Notes under the pieces: model-generated
What the model was told of the DNA's origin: nothing
The model's input: only the letters and a program-made list of their open reading frames with translations
Databases searched by the model: none
Part shown: positions 33,210 through 40,725 of the stretch, in pieces
Position numbering within the stretch: the first letter of the stretch is position 1
Layout of the letters: each line of letters begins with the position of its first letter
Source: Halodesulfurarchaeum sp. HSR-GB
GTDB lineage: Archaea > Halobacteriota > Halobacteria > Halobacteriales > Halobacteriaceae
Assembly: GCF_031432215.1 (NCBI RefSeq)
Contig: NZ_JAVKGN010000001.1
Coordinates: 1,851,421-1,915,420, forward strand
Length of the DNA: 64,000 nt
Direction of reading: 5' to 3'
Translations under genes and position numbers: made by a program

Positions 33210-33746
33210 CTAGCCCAGTATCGCGCGGGCAATCGAATTCTGCGCCCAGTCCATCTGCTCGAGGTACTGATCGACACCCCAGATCCGGCCGGCACCCATG
33301 ATCCCGATGGTGACGAAAAGCACCAGGGCCATCAGGTCGCTGTTGAACAACCCGTGGCTCCAGCCGGCGTTCACGAAGTAGAAGAAAAACATTAGAAAGC
33401 CACCGAAGAAGGCGGCGAGCCTGGTGAACGCGCCCAGCAGGATGCCCAGCCCGATCAACAGCTCACCCCACGGAATCATGAAGTTCGTGAGAGCGATGCC
33501 GGCCGAGTTGTTGAACAGCGCGAGCACACCTTCGAGGATAGTTCCCTGGGAGGCAAACTGAATGAACCAGGCTGCGTCGAACGGCGAGCCCAGGACGTAG
33601 GTCTCCCAGACCTTGGTCAACCCGGCGTGGAACATCCACCACCCGGTCACGACTCTGAGAATGAAAAGCCAGTACGCCGTCCACGTGCCGTTCAGATCCA
33701 GGGACAGATCGCCCCCTGGCAAGTTGGCCTGTATTGTTTGGGTCAT
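33210..33746 (-). CDS. DoxX-family membrane protein
   Basis: 178 residues. Four hydrophobic segments and the motifs FILRVVTGWWMFHAGLTKVWE, ALTNFMIPWGELLIGLGILLGAFTRLAAFFGGFLMFFFYF and LMALVLFVTIGIMGAGRIWGVDQYLE match the DoxX/DoxD family. DoxDA of Acidianus is a thiosulfate:quinone oxidoreductase, but most DoxX relatives have unproven functions, some linked to redox or sulfur stress. Two inverted repeats cover its core promoter. Co-transcribed with the 112-residue membrane protein. Confidence 0.85.
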   Translation of the reverse strand: MTQTIQANLPGGDLSLDLNGTWTAYWLFILRVVTGWWMFHAGLTKVWETYVLGSPFDAAWFIQFASQGTILEGVLALFNNSAGIALTNFMIPWGELLIGLGILLGAFTRLAAFFGGFLMFFFYFVNAGWSHGLFNSDLMALVLFVTIGIMGAGRIWGVDQYLEQMDWAQNSIARAILG

Positions 33747-33765
33747 TGTCGGTTGCTACACCTGT

Positions 33766-33783
33766 TTTTAGGGCCCCCTAAAA
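33766..33783. promoter_or_regulatory. Perfect inverted repeat at the doxX promoter
   Basis: TTTTAGGG-CC-CCCTAAAA is an 8-bp perfect inverted repeat with a 2-bp centre. It lies 20-37 nt upstream of the doxX-family ATG, where the TATA box and RNA start of a leaderless haloarchaeal gene would be. That location suits a repressor operator. Confidence 0.55.
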
Positions 33784-33790
33784 TAAGTGG

Positions 33791-33813
33791 TAAACCCCGA
33801 TTACCAGGGTTTA
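33791..33813. promoter_or_regulatory. Second inverted repeat upstream of doxX
   Basis: TAAACCC-N9-GGGTTTA, 7-bp perfect arms. It is immediately upstream of the first inverted repeat and 45-67 nt before the ATG. Both sites share the A/T-tract plus GGG/CCC theme, so one regulator may bind both. No regulator gene adjoins. The rest of 33814-33945 shows nothing else recognisable. Confidence 0.45.
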
Positions 33814-33945
33814 ATAATCGTCACAAGACGGCATGACGGCACGAGAATACAAACCAAATACCCATGATATGGTGGTGATAACGGATAACCTGGATTCCGA
33901 TACGGGCCCGGAATGCCTTAGTCAACTCGGGTGAAACAGGGTCGC

Positions 33946-34257
33946 ATGACCGACGCCGACGGTTCCGAGTGGCCCATCGATCCCGACGGGGCAGAGGGCA
34001 GCAACGACCTCCGGCGGTTCGACATGGCGATTCTTTCGAAATTCGTCCCCAAATCGGCCTTCCCGCTCTCGACGGAGGCGTTTCTCGACGCCCACGGGGA
34101 GAAACCCGTCCGACTGAACTACCACCGGGTGGAGCGTGTCGCCACGCTCTTCGAACACGTCGACGCAGAGTCATTCGAGACCAAAACCGAGTTTCACCGA
34201 TCCGTCGGTGATGCGATCAGGGCGGGTGGCTACTGGGAGTTCACCGCCGACGACTGA
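33946..34257 (+). CDS. DUF5785-like haloarchaeal protein
   Basis: 103 residues from the ATG at 33946. Acidic, soluble, with pattern DGSEWPIDPDGAEGSNDLRRFDMAILSK and later RVERVATLFEHVDAESFETKTEFHRSVGDAIRAGGYWEF. It resembles small haloarchaeal DUF57xx-type proteins with a helical C-terminal half, and may be a minor DNA-binding or regulatory protein. It converges with udk, separated by 3 nt. Confidence 0.7.
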   Translation: MTDADGSEWPIDPDGAEGSNDLRRFDMAILSKFVPKSAFPLSTEAFLDAHGEKPVRLNYHRVERVATLFEHVDAESFETKTEFHRSVGDAIRAGGYWEFTADD

Positions 34258-34260
34258 CGG

Positions 34261-34878
34261 CTAGCCCTCGATCTCGCCCTCGACTTTCTCCTGCAACAAA
34301 TCGACCGCCGTCCGATTTGCACCCTCGGGTATGATGATGTCGGCCCGTTTTTTCGTCGGTTCGACGAACTGCTCGTGCATCGGTTTGACCGTCGAGAGGT
34401 ACTGCTCGATGACCCCCTCCAGGTCTCGACCGCGCTCGACCACGTCACGCCGGATGCGACGGAGAATACGGACGTCGGCGTCGGTCTCGACGTACACCTT
34501 CAGATCGAGCTGGTCAGTGACCCGTTCGTCGTAAAGCACCAGAATCCCTTCCAGGACGATCACCGCTGACGGCTCGACCGTCACCCGCTCGGGTTTCCGG
34601 AGGTGACGCTCGAAGTCGTATTGGGGCATCTCGACGGACTCGCCGGCGAGCAAGGTTTCGAGCTGTTCAGCGAGGAGATCCCACTCGAACGCCGAGGGGT
34701 GGTCGTAGTTGACCTCACGGCGTTCGTCCATGTCCAGATGGGAGAGATCCTCGTAGTAGTTGTCGAGCGGGATCATGGTGACGGCCTCCCCCACGGATTC
34801 GGTGAGTTCCCGGGCCACAGTGGTCTTGCCGGCACCGGTGCCACCGGCGATGCCGATCGCGTACGGAGACCGGTCCAT
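34261..34878 (-). CDS. udk: Uridine kinase
   Basis: 205 residues. Udk phosphorylates uridine and cytidine for nucleotide salvage. Walker A GGTGAGKTT lies at residues 12-20; LDNYYEDLSHLDMDERREVNYDHPSAFEWDLL and VIVLEGILVLYDERVTDQLDLKVYVETDADVRILRRIRRD are the family substrate and lid segments. Normal length. It diverges from the CBS-domain gene across 124 nt. Confidence 0.94.
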   Translation of the reverse strand: MDRSPYAIGIAGGTGAGKTTVARELTESVGEAVTMIPLDNYYEDLSHLDMDERREVNYDHPSAFEWDLLAEQLETLLAGESVEMPQYDFERHLRKPERVTVEPSAVIVLEGILVLYDERVTDQLDLKVYVETDADVRILRRIRRDVVERGRDLEGVIEQYLSTVKPMHEQFVEPTKKRADIIIPEGANRTAVDLLQEKVEGEIEG

Positions 34879-35002
34879 TACATAGGCACGGACGGCCCCG
34901 GCAGTTGAATCCCTCGTTTTCCACGAAGCGGAGAACTACTCCGGCTCGGCGGATAAGGCTACCGGGGATACCTTTTAGACCGAACCGGTGATACTGTGAA
35001 CT

Positions 35003-35545
35003 ATGACCACACTCCCCGTCAGGGACCTTCTCTCACGGGATTACGTCGGGGTGAGCGAATCCGATGCCGTGCTCGGCGCGGTACAGCTAATGCGGGAGGC
35101 CGGCGAGACGGCTGCGGTGGTTCTCCGCGGACAGGACGCGGCGGGAGTCCTCACCGCAGCGACCGTCCTCGACCGGTTGCTCGACGGCGACGATCTGGAG
35201 CGGACGCCAGTCGCCGATGCCATGAATCCGCATCCGGAGACGGTGACCCCAGAGACGACGGTTGCGGAGGCGACCCGACGGCTCGTCGGTACGGGGACGA
35301 CCCACCTGCTTGTCACCGACGGGACCGAAGTGGTGGGGGTGCTCGATGCAAGGGACCTCGCTGCAGCGAAACGGACCGAACAGGCGGCGACGACTGAAAC
35401 GACGACCGGGCCCGGTGGCACCGAAGAGTCGGCGGTTCAGGACGGGTATGCCAACCAGAGCATCTGTGAGGGATGCGGTTCGTTCTCACAGGACCTGGTA
35501 AATGTGGACGGACAGCTTCTCTGTCCGGATTGCCGTACGGTCTGA
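35003..35545 (+). CDS. CBS-domain pair with C-terminal zinc ribbon
   Basis: 180 residues. Two CBS repeats (VRDLLSRDYVGVSESDAVLGAVQLMREAGETAAVVL and VADAMNPHPETVTPETTVAEATRRLVGTGTTHLLVTD) form a Bateman module that usually senses adenine nucleotides. The C-terminus has a zinc ribbon, CEGCG near residue 153 and CPDC near residue 174. TATA-like CCTTTTA (34971-34977) is about 28 nt before the ATG, implying a leaderless message. It precedes pgk by 49 nt; any link to glycolysis is inference. Confidence 0.88.
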   Translation: MTTLPVRDLLSRDYVGVSESDAVLGAVQLMREAGETAAVVLRGQDAAGVLTAATVLDRLLDGDDLERTPVADAMNPHPETVTPETTVAEATRRLVGTGTTHLLVTDGTEVVGVLDARDLAAAKRTEQAATTETTTGPGGTEESAVQDGYANQSICEGCGSFSQDLVNVDGQLLCPDCRTV

Positions 35546-35594
35546 CGGACCGACACAGAAACGCATTTGGACCCCGGCCCGAAGGTTGGGGTAC

Positions 35595-36794
35595 ATGGCG
35601 ATACGGACCCTCGATGACCTGGCTCTCGACGGGACCTCGGTCGGCGTTCGGGTCGATATCAATAGCCCGCTCGGGGACGACGGACACCTCGCGGACGACG
35701 CCCGGCTCAGGGCCCACGTCGATACGCTCTCCGAACTCCTCGAACGCGGCGGGAAGGTGACCGTTCTGGCCCACCAGGGGCGGCCTGGCGGTTCGGAGTT
35801 CGAGCCACTCGAAGCCCACGCGACTCGCTTCGACGAACTGCTCGACGCCCCGGTAATGTACACCGACGCGACGAGTTCCGCCGGCGCTCGCGAGGCGATC
35901 GACAACCTGGACAATGGACAGGCGCTGGTCCTCGAAAACACGCGGTTCTACAGCGAGGAGTACATGGAGTTCGAGCCGGCTCGGGCGGCCCAGACACACC
36001 TGGTCGATCGGCTCGCGCCGCACTTCGACGCGTTCGTCAACGACGCGTTTGCCGCGGCCCACCGCTCCCAGCCCTCCCTCGTGGGGTTTTCCCACCGACT
36101 GGACGCCTATGCCGGGCGGGTCATGGAACGGGAAATCGACGTCCTCGGAAACATCGATCAGACCCCGACCCCACGAGCCTACGTGGTCGGTGGCGCGAAA
36201 GTCCCCGACTCGATTCGAATCATCAGACACGGTATCGAGGCCGGACTGGCCGATACGATCCTGACCTCGGGGCTCGTCGCGAACGTCTTTCTCATGGCCG
36301 ACGGCATCGACCTGGGGGAGGAGGCCGCCGATTACATCATGGAGAAGGACTTCTGGGACCAGATCGACCGCGCAGCCGAGTTGCTCGCAGAGCACGGCGA
36401 CCAGATCGAGTTGCCGGTCGACGTCGCGGTCAAGACGGAGGGAAAGCGCCAGGAGATCCCAGTCGAGGAGCTTCCGACGACGGAGCACGGCGACGTCATG
36501 GACATCGGGAGCGAGACGGTTGATCGGTACGCCGAGTGCCTGGAGTCGACGGGAACCGCAATTCTCAACGGCCCGGCCGGGGTCTTCGAGGATCCGGCCT
36601 TCCAGCGGGGGACAAAAGGGCTGTTCCAGACCGTCGCCGACACTGAGTACAGCGTCGTCGGTGGGGGCGATACGGCCCGGGCGATCCGGAAGTTCGGGAT
36701 CGACGGGTTCGACCACGTGAGCACGGGCGGCGGGGCGGCCCTCGCAATGCTCACGGGCCAATCCTTGCCGGCCATCGAAGTCCTCGACACCTGA
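35595..36794 (+). CDS. pgk: Phosphoglycerate kinase
   Basis: 399 residues from the ATG at 35595. Pgk interconverts 1,3-bisphosphoglycerate and 3-phosphoglycerate. The N-terminal VGVRVDINSPL, HQGRPGG, VLENTRFY and FVNDAFAAAHRSQPS segments bind phosphoglycerate. The nucleotide side is shown by VGGAKVPDSI, LNGPAGVFE, SVVGGGDTARAI and STGGGAALAML. Typical archaeal length. Its TGA overlaps the GNAT start (TGATG). Confidence 0.97.
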   Translation: MAIRTLDDLALDGTSVGVRVDINSPLGDDGHLADDARLRAHVDTLSELLERGGKVTVLAHQGRPGGSEFEPLEAHATRFDELLDAPVMYTDATSSAGAREAIDNLDNGQALVLENTRFYSEEYMEFEPARAAQTHLVDRLAPHFDAFVNDAFAAAHRSQPSLVGFSHRLDAYAGRVMEREIDVLGNIDQTPTPRAYVVGGAKVPDSIRIIRHGIEAGLADTILTSGLVANVFLMADGIDLGEEAADYIMEKDFWDQIDRAAELLAEHGDQIELPVDVAVKTEGKRQEIPVEELPTTEHGDVMDIGSETVDRYAECLESTGTAILNGPAGVFEDPAFQRGTKGLFQTVADTEYSVVGGGDTARAIRKFGIDGFDHVSTGGGAALAMLTGQSLPAIEVLDT

Positions 36795-37273
36795 TGTCGG
36801 TCTCGATTACGCCGGCCGAGTCGGATGATCTCGACGCCGTCCTGGAGTGCTGGGTCGATCTCGTTCAGGGTCAGCGAGCCTACGGCTCACACATCGAGGG
36901 CGAAGCAAACCGGGAGGCAGCGCGGGACCTCCTCGGGCAGTACATCGCGGGGGAGATGCTGGCCGTGGCTCACAGGGCTGTCGACGACGCGGAGGAAATC
37001 ATCGGGTTCGTGATGTTCTACCGCGATCAGGGCCTGTTCGAGGAGTCGGTACACCGTGGGGTCATCGAGAACGTGTACGTCGTTCCGTCGGCCCGCGGAG
37101 ACGGAGTTGGATCGGCGCTCATGGACTACGCCGAGACCGAACTCGCCGACCGGGGGGTCGAGGTGGTGGGCCTCTCCGCGATGGCCGAAAACCGGACGGC
37201 CCAGGAGTGGTACCGGAGTCGGGGCTACGAAGAACACCGAGTCGTCATGGAGCAGCGGCTCGACGATCACTGA
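36794..37273 (+). CDS. GNAT-family N-acetyltransferase
   Basis: 159 residues, starting in the pgk stop. The acetyl-CoA-binding signature is visible in IENVYVVPSARGDGVGSALMDYAETELADRGVEVVGLSAMAENRTAQEWYRSRGYEEHRVVMEQRL, with the R/Q-x-x-G-x-G/A loop RGDGVG. Substrate not predictable. Coupled translation with pgk may reflect compact packing rather than function. Confidence 0.9.
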   Translation: MSVSITPAESDDLDAVLECWVDLVQGQRAYGSHIEGEANREAARDLLGQYIAGEMLAVAHRAVDDAEEIIGFVMFYRDQGLFEESVHRGVIENVYVVPSARGDGVGSALMDYAETELADRGVEVVGLSAMAENRTAQEWYRSRGYEEHRVVMEQRLDDH

Positions 37274-37310
37274 GGGGAACGCGTATACGGGATCACACCG
37301 TACTACCGCT

Positions 37311-38306
37311 GTGGCTAGTCTGTTACGCTTTCGCCGGTCGACGGAATCCTGGTCCGCAGGGACCGTCCAGGACCGGCTCTATCGCCCACTGAATTCGAAA
37401 CTCGGTGCGACATCCTCGACCCCGTGGTTCGCACCGCCATCTGGCTACGAGGCCAGACGGTTCGAGATGGACAACGGGGACATCGCGCTTTTCGCCTGGA
37501 ACGACCACGGCGCCTACTGGATGGGGAACACCGAGACGCCGGAGGCGCTCTGGCGGACGGAAAAATATGCCTTTTCGGAGGTCCCGGACCCGATCAGCGA
37601 CTGGGTCGAACGCGAACTGCTTGCGCAGTTACACGAGGAGACCCCGTGGCTCGAATCGTATCCACACCTCTCCTGGTTTTTCCTCCCGGTCTTTCTCTCG
37701 AAGGACGGCCGTGAGACCTCCCGGGCGTTCTTCACCGACCACGCGGCCGGCTTCCCGATCGACGACCCGGAACCGGCCCTGCAGTTCTACGAATCCTTCC
37801 TCGAAACTGGCGTGCTCGACGAGTACCGGCACCTGATGGCCGGGAAACTCGGAACCTCGGAGGCGCTCAACCTGATCCGCATGACCGCAGCGATGGGAGA
37901 GTTCAACGCGGCCTATCTCCTCGATGCGGCGGGGTACGATCTCGTCCCCGAGGCGCCCGTCTCGACCGGCCATTCCCTCGATTTCCGGGTCGAAGGTGAG
38001 GATGGATCCCATCTCGCCGAGGTGACCCACCCGGCGCCGCCACACCGACGCAGCGTGAGTTCGGCCGTGGAGGCCGTCAGGCAAACGGCCGCGACCAAAG
38101 TCGACGGACAACTCGACGCACACGGCGGCGGCGTCCTGCTGATGGTCGACTGTTCGAGTTTCACGAACGAGGAGTGGCAGGCCGTCTCGAGTGCGAAACC
38201 AGCAGTGGGTCACCGACCCGCCGTGGTTTACAGGCTTCGTCCCGACGGGACGACGGCTGGGTACGCCGACGGACACGTTCCACTGGACCTCGGTACCCTG
38301 GCCTGA
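37311..38306 (+). CDS. DUF5784-like haloarchaeal protein
   Basis: 331 residues from a GTG at 37311, chosen because ASLLRFRRSTESWSAG starts the conserved-looking part. The protein is soluble, with a helical middle (HLSWFFLPVFLSKDGRETSRAFFTDHAAGFP) and a C-terminal alpha/beta part (GHSLDFRVEGEDGSHLAEVTHPAPPHRR and GGGVLLMVDCSSFTNEEW) that hints at a nuclease-like or restriction-fold core. I know it only as a haloarchaeal conserved hypothetical. Function unknown. Confidence 0.72.
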   Translation: MASLLRFRRSTESWSAGTVQDRLYRPLNSKLGATSSTPWFAPPSGYEARRFEMDNGDIALFAWNDHGAYWMGNTETPEALWRTEKYAFSEVPDPISDWVERELLAQLHEETPWLESYPHLSWFFLPVFLSKDGRETSRAFFTDHAAGFPIDDPEPALQFYESFLETGVLDEYRHLMAGKLGTSEALNLIRMTAAMGEFNAAYLLDAAGYDLVPEAPVSTGHSLDFRVEGEDGSHLAEVTHPAPPHRRSVSSAVEAVRQTAATKVDGQLDAHGGGVLLMVDCSSFTNEEWQAVSSAKPAVGHRPAVVYRLRPDGTTAGYADGHVPLDLGTLA

Positions 38307-38357
38307 TCAGGGCTCCGTGGCTACAAGCTTATTGCCTCTTGGTACCATGTGTCATGC

Positions 38358-38522
38358 ATGAGTGTCACGATACGCCATCCCACGGAACGGGCCTGTCTCC
38401 GCTGTGAGCGTGAAGAAATCTGGCAGGAGGACGAAGGAACCTGGCGCGCGAAGGCAACTGGACGGATCTACTGCGTGCACGAGTGGAACGTGACTGGCAC
38501 CTTTTCCCCGATTGACGTGTAA
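38358..38522 (+). CDS. HEWD-like small cysteine-rich protein
   Basis: 54 residues from the ATG at 38358. It contains CLRCE (CxxC) near residue 13 and a third Cys in IYCVHEWN near residue 40. It matches the haloarchaeal HEWD small-protein family, with the name-giving motif here HEWN instead of HEWD. A zinc-binding micro-domain is likely. TATA-like GCTTATT (about 38328-38334) lies about 27 nt before the start. Confidence 0.7.
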   Translation: MSVTIRHPTERACLRCEREEIWQEDEGTWRAKATGRIYCVHEWNVTGTFSPIDV

Positions 38523-38562
38523 GCTCGGAGGATTCAAGCGCCGGGGCCACCAACGAACTGAC

Positions 38563-39054
38563 GTGTCCGAGCCACGCCACGAGCGGCTAACCGCTCGCAA
38601 AACCCCGGGAGACCGGAACGCACTCCACTACTGGCAAGCGGCCAAACCCCTCTGGATCGTGGCCCGGAACTACGCGGCGATCGTCCTGGCCCGGCACTCG
38701 CCCAGCCTCCGGTTGAAAAACTGGCTGTTCCGACGGCTCGGGATGGAAATCGAGTCCGGAGCGACGTGGGCCCTCGAATCGACGCCCGACGTCTTCTTTC
38801 CGGAGTTGATCACCGTCGAGTCCGAGGCGATCGTGGGCTATGACGCGACGATCCTCTGTCACGAGTTCCTTCAGGACGAGTACCGGACTGGCCCCGTCCG
38901 GATCGGCGAGCGAGCCATGATCGGGGCCGGTGCAATTGTGCTCCCGGGCGTCGAAATCGGAGCCGACTCGCAAGTCGCGGCGAACTCGCTAGTGACAGAA
39001 GACGTGCCACCCGGCGAGACCGTCGCGGGAGTTCCAGCCGAACCCGTCGATTAG
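38563..39054 (+). CDS. Left-handed beta-helix (hexapeptide) acyltransferase
   Basis: 163 residues from a GTG at 38563; the open frame extends to 38512 but overlaps the previous gene. After a helical N-terminus (HYWQAAKPLWIVARNYAAIVLARHSPSLRLKNWLFRRLGM), hexapeptide repeats appear: GVEIGADSQVAANSLVTEDVPPGETVAGVPAEPV and RIGERAMIGAGAIVLPGV. This is the maltose/galactoside/serine acetyltransferase fold. Conserved His in ILCHEFLQDEYRTGPV is probably catalytic. Acceptor unknown, perhaps surface sugars. Confidence 0.85.
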   Translation: MSEPRHERLTARKTPGDRNALHYWQAAKPLWIVARNYAAIVLARHSPSLRLKNWLFRRLGMEIESGATWALESTPDVFFPELITVESEAIVGYDATILCHEFLQDEYRTGPVRIGERAMIGAGAIVLPGVEIGADSQVAANSLVTEDVPPGETVAGVPAEPVD

Positions 39055-39827
39055 GCGTCGAGGACCAGTGTCGCGCCGTTTTTGAGGACGAGATGGTTCG
39101 GGACGAGATACACCCGACCGTCCTCTTCAATTTTCGTCACGAACAGCTGGACCTCCTGGACGACACCCTCACGTTCCCCGACCGCGATCCGATCACCGAT
39201 GGTGTAGGGTTGGGTCAGCAGGAGGAATAGTCCGGCTCCGCCCGCCGCGAGCAACTGGTGGAGGGCCGCGGCGAGCAACACGATGATAGCAAGCAGGTAG
39301 GCCCCCAAGAGGAGGACCAGGACGCCGACCGCGACTCCGATCTGTGCGAGTGCCAGAAGCGCCGCGACGAAGATCACCGTGTACCGGAGGAGTTGGCCAA
39401 CGAGAGTTATCTCCGGAAACTTGATCCCCTTGAGCCACTCGTCGATGGACATTTCGACTTTGTCGCCGACCAACAGCCCACCCATGACGATGAACGCGGC
39501 GAGCACGTAGGACGGCAGGAGGTCGGCGAACTTCGAGAGCAGAACACTCGTCTCGACGAGACCTGCGATTTCGAGACTGTATACGGCCGTAACCGCATAA
39601 ATGATCCAGGACGATGCGGCCCCCAGAAGGGAGATGACATCCGAGTTGAGGTTCCGGGCCGTCCGCTCCAAGCTCGTGCCCTCGACGGCCTCGTCGACGC
39701 CCAGCCGATCCAGGATCTTTCGATTGAGTCGCCCAACGAGATACCCCGCGAACACCCCGAGAATCAGCACGGTAACGGCCAGTAGATACCGCATCTCGAC
39801 GCCGGTACCGACGAACCACTCGGCCAT
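39051..39827 (-). CDS. MscS-family mechanosensitive channel domain protein
   Basis: 258 residues. About five hydrophobic segments are followed by the MscS-type beta domain near the end: GLFLLLTQPYTIGDRIAVGEREGVVQEVQLFVTKIEEDGRVYLVPNHLVLKN. The segment AGGAGLFLLL corresponds to the pore-lining Gly/Ala helix. Such channels release osmolytes on hypo-osmotic shock. The ATG directly abuts the dacZ stop, so the channel is co-transcribed with the c-di-AMP synthase, and its 3' end overlaps the convergent acyltransferase by 4 nt. Confidence 0.88.
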   Translation of the reverse strand: MAEWFVGTGVEMRYLLAVTVLILGVFAGYLVGRLNRKILDRLGVDEAVEGTSLERTARNLNSDVISLLGAASSWIIYAVTAVYSLEIAGLVETSVLLSKFADLLPSYVLAAFIVMGGLLVGDKVEMSIDEWLKGIKFPEITLVGQLLRYTVIFVAALLALAQIGVAVGVLVLLLGAYLLAIIVLLAAALHQLLAAGGAGLFLLLTQPYTIGDRIAVGEREGVVQEVQLFVTKIEEDGRVYLVPNHLVLKNGATLVLDA

Positions 39828-40637
39828 TCAGTACTCCTCCGGATCTAGCTCCAGGATCAGATCGCCGCCCTTGAACGCCCGGACCATCCCGTCACTCTCG
39901 CTCAAGACGACCGCCACGGCCCCGGTGTCCCGCGTGATGGCACCCGCCGCCATGTGACGGGCGCCCAGTCCCTTCGGGATGTCCACGCCCTCCGCGGAAG
40001 GTTCGAGATACCGGTACGCGGAGACGATCTTGCCGGAGTCCGAGATGACGAAGGCGCCGTCGAGCCGTGAGAACTCCTTGAGCATCACGTTCACGATCGG
40101 GTCCCCGACATGGACGTGGGACTTCTCGAAGGGGTTGTAGGAGAGGGGCCGGGATTTGTTCATCACGTTGCCGGCGTCACCGACCACGAACAGCGCACCG
40201 ACCGGTTTACCCTTCTGGCCTTTCTTCCCGAGTTCGATCGCCACGTCGAAGGTGTCCCGAATCACGTCCGCGTCGGCCCGGGATTCGGTAAACAGGTCGT
40301 AAATTCCGTGGGTGCCACTCTGAACGCGCACGCGAGCGACCATGTCCCGTTCGTCGCTGAACAGGCTGAGCACGGCCGCCACCTCGTCGCCCGGTTCGAC
40401 GATCTCCTGGTCTGTCGCCCCCTCCAGCGCGAATTTGATGTAATCCCGAACACGGTCAAACTCCAGTGGGACATCGACGTACACCGCCGCGTCGACGTCG
40501 TTCTCCGTCCCGACGGCCACGACTGGAATCTCCTCCAGGGACTGGGCCTCCTCGTACTCGGAGGGGGTCGGGGAGAACAGAAAGATGGCGTCGATGTCCG
40601 CGATGATGTCGTCCAGCAAGGCACACGGATCGGTCAT
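39828..40637 (-). CDS. dacZ: Diadenylate cyclase DacZ (c-di-AMP synthase)
   Basis: 269 residues. DacZ makes cyclic di-AMP from two ATP. The DisA_N domain occupies the C-terminal half: ELGKKGQKGKPVGALFVVGD, then DGA at 193-195 (RLDGAFVISDSG) and RHMAA at 227-231 (GLGARHMAAGAITRDTGAVAVVLSESDG), the archaeal form of the DGA/RHRxAA catalytic pair. The N-terminal 120 residues form a separate domain usual in euryarchaeal DacZ. In Haloferax volcanii c-di-AMP is linked to osmotic homeostasis, fitting the abutting MscS gene. Confidence 0.93.
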   Translation of the reverse strand: MTDPCALLDDIIADIDAIFLFSPTPSEYEEAQSLEEIPVVAVGTENDVDAAVYVDVPLEFDRVRDYIKFALEGATDQEIVEPGDEVAAVLSLFSDERDMVARVRVQSGTHGIYDLFTESRADADVIRDTFDVAIELGKKGQKGKPVGALFVVGDAGNVMNKSRPLSYNPFEKSHVHVGDPIVNVMLKEFSRLDGAFVISDSGKIVSAYRYLEPSAEGVDIPKGLGARHMAAGAITRDTGAVAVVLSESDGMVRAFKGGDLILELDPEEY

Positions 40638-40725
40638 TAGTAGAAGGGTCTCACGGTGCCCTCAAAACGTTTGTGCGCCCGGGGCCGGGGATGTAGTTTT
40701 ACGTCACCCGTGAGTACCATGGTCA

